From NCBI GenBank assembly GCA_002292185.1, contig DBBL01000078.1, forward strand, positions 1 through 13,778: DNA of 13,778 bases, read 5' to 3'. The position numbers and the translations under genes are program-made. Origin of the DNA: Akkermansiaceae bacterium UBA985. Its GTDB lineage: Bacteria > Verrucomicrobiota > Verrucomicrobiia > Verrucomicrobiales > Akkermansiaceae. Below the pieces are notes generated by a model. It had not been told where the DNA came from. It did not search any database and saw only the letters and a list, made by a program, of their open reading frames with translations. Each line of letters begins with the position of its first letter. The first letter of the stretch is position 1. Below are positions 12,573-13,778 of this stretch, in pieces.

Positions 12573-13778
12573 ATGTCAGACACTCCATTTCACTACCAAG
12601 ACCCCTTTCCGCTTGGCCCAGACACCACCGAATACGAGCAAATTGACAGTGAGGGTATCTCCACTACCGAGTGCGATGGCGAGACCATCCTAAAGATTGC
12701 TCCAGAAGCCCTGACCCTACTGGCTAACGAAGCATCGAAAGCCATCTGCTTCAAACTCCGCACCTCACATCTAAAACAGGTAGCTGCGATCCTCGATGAC
12801 CCCGAAGCCTCGGACAACGACCGCATGGTCGCCTTGATGCTGCTCAAAAACGCAGAAATCGCCTCCCACGGTATCCTCCCAGCCTGCCAAGATACCGGCA
12901 CGGCGATTGTGATGGGCAAAAAAGGCCAGAACGTGCGCACCATCGGCAATGATGCTGAGCACCTCTCTCACGGCATCCACAAGACTTACACCGAGGAAAA
13001 TCTTCGTTATTCACAGACCTCGCCCTTAAGCATGTACGAGGAAGTCAATACCCATACCAATCTACCTGCCCAAATTGATCTCTACGCCACCGAGGGCGAT
13101 GCCTACAAATTCCTCTTTATTGCCAAAGGTGGCGGCTCGGCGAATAAGACCTTTCTCTATCAGGAAACCAAGGCCCTTCTCAATCCCGCCCGGCTTAAGG
13201 AATTTTGCATCGAAAAAATGCGCAGTCTCGGCACCGCAGCGTGCCCACCCTATCACCTCTCACTGGTCATTGGCGGCACCTCCGCCGAAGCCTGCCTGAA
13301 AACCGTCAAGATGGCCTCTACTCGCTACTACGATGAGCTTCCCACTAAGGGCAATGAACACGGCCAGGCATTCCGTGATCTCGAACTGGAGAAGGAACTC
13401 TTGGCTGCAGCGCGCGTGATCGGTATCGGCGCGCAGTTCGGCGGCAAGTATTTCGCCCTCGATGTCCGTGTCATAAGACTCCCCCGCCATGGTGCCTCCT
13501 GCCCAGTGGGCATCGGCGTATCTTGCTCAGCTGACCGCCAAGCCAAAGCGAAAATAACCAGTGATGGTATCTTTCTAGAAAAACTTGAGACCAAGCCAGG
13601 TCAATTCATCCCAGAAAAATACAAGGACTGGAAATTTAAAGGGGTGGACATCAACCTCGACGGAGGCATGGATAATATTCTACAAACCCTTGATAAATAC
13701 CCCGTGACCACTGCCCTGTCACTTACAGGAACGATCATCGTTGCCCGTGACAGTGCCCACGCCAAGCTCAAGGAGCGA
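12573..13778 (+). CDS. fumA: Fumarate hydratase class I (iron-sulfur), 3' end beyond the window
   Basis: Reversible hydration of fumarate to L-malate in the citric acid cycle, using an oxygen-sensitive [4Fe-4S] cluster. 402 codons are visible to the window edge with no stop; class I single-chain fumarases have about 550 residues, so roughly the last quarter is missing. The three cluster cysteines are present: C105 in '[11 protein letters not shown]', C224 in '[11 protein letters not shown]' and C318 in '[15 protein letters not shown]', at the same numbering I recall for E. coli FumA. '[15 protein letters not shown]' (181-195) and '[18 protein letters not shown]' are further family marks. The last residues '[12 protein letters not shown]' begin the FumA C-terminal (beta-type) domain, so this is a fused alpha-beta enzyme rather than the two-subunit form. 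ATG 12573, divergent from rpsN. Class I fumarase rather than L-tartrate dehydratase is favoured by the overall match. Confidence 0.93.
   Translation, partial: MSDTPFHYQDPFPLGPDTTEYEQIDSEGISTTECDGETILKIAPEALTLLANEASKAICFKLRTSHLKQVAAILDDPEASDNDRMVALMLLKNAEIASHGILPACQDTGTAIVMGKKGQNVRTIGNDAEHLSHGIHKTYTEENLRYSQTSPLSMYEEVNTHTNLPAQIDLYATEGDAYKFLFIAKGGGSANKTFLYQETKALLNPARLKEFCIEKMRSLGTAACPPYHLSLVIGGTSAEACLKTVKMASTRYYDELPTKGNEHGQAFRDLELEKELLAAARVIGIGAQFGGKYFALDVRVIRLPRHGASCPVGIGVSCSADRQAKAKITSDGIFLEKLETKPGQFIPEKYKDWKFKGVDINLDGGMDNILQTLDKYPVTTALSLTGTIIVARDSAHAKLKER

Noticed and set aside
12593..12949. 118-codon minus-strand frame inside the fumarase gene
   Set aside because: Antisense to a clear class I fumarase with its cluster cysteines; no domain likeness of its own.

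Overview
The window looks like a piece of chromosome from a bacterium of the Verrucomicrobiota. This is inferred from domain style, not from a marker gene. The protein at 5968-7140 joins a membrane anchor, a coiled coil, a 'YENxxIxKVxPDGxxxxH...ELP' type module, an SHD1-like segment and a thioredoxin fold, a combination I associate with Verrucomicrobiota and Planctomycetota. The 169-residue protein at 954-1463 also resembles hypothetical proteins I associate with that phylum. By eye the DNA is moderately G+C rich. Most genes lack a Shine-Dalgarno sequence, and several have a plausible -10 box only 5-10 bases before the start codon.

Layout. At 1-1463 (minus strand) lie a 5'-complete but truncated thioredoxin-like protein and an uncharacterised acidic protein. 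At 1587-2720 (plus) is alanine racemase (alr), facing the pnp gene across a strong hairpin terminator. At 2803-5506 (minus) is the classical rpsO-pnp pair (ribosomal protein S15, polynucleotide phosphorylase), with a terminator or attenuator hairpin between the genes and a structured pnp leader. At 5676-5933 (plus) is a decayed copy of the last ~80 codons of an alanine racemase gene, broken by three stop codons and a 14-bp tandem duplication. The rpsO-pnp pair is therefore flanked by an intact alr and a dead alr tail in the same orientation.

At 5968-7561 (minus) are a small coiled-coil lipoprotein and, behind it, the membrane-anchored thioredoxin-fold protein. The reading frame of the latter is interrupted once, by a TGA exactly where the first cysteine of the WCPPC active site belongs, and then stays open for 97 codons to the end of the fold. 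This is the most notable observation here: a candidate selenocysteine (UPPC) thioredoxin, or else a nonsense mutation at a very telling position. A 34-base hairpin can be drawn directly after the TGA, but its loop is not the well-known SECIS loop.

At 7747-8847 (plus) is a class V PLP aminotransferase, followed at 8942-9343 by a PhnA-like protein with a half-lost zinc ribbon. At 9399-10286 (minus) is a XerD-type tyrosine recombinase. At 10402-12434 (minus) are a CNNM/CorC-type membrane protein, a FmdB-type zinc-ribbon protein overlapping it by one base, and ribosomal protein S14 (rpsN). At 12573 to the end (plus) is the first 402 codons of class I fumarase. Apart from the duplicated alr tail and the TGA-containing thioredoxin gene, this is mostly housekeeping content, with no phage, insertion sequence, CRISPR array or tRNA seen.
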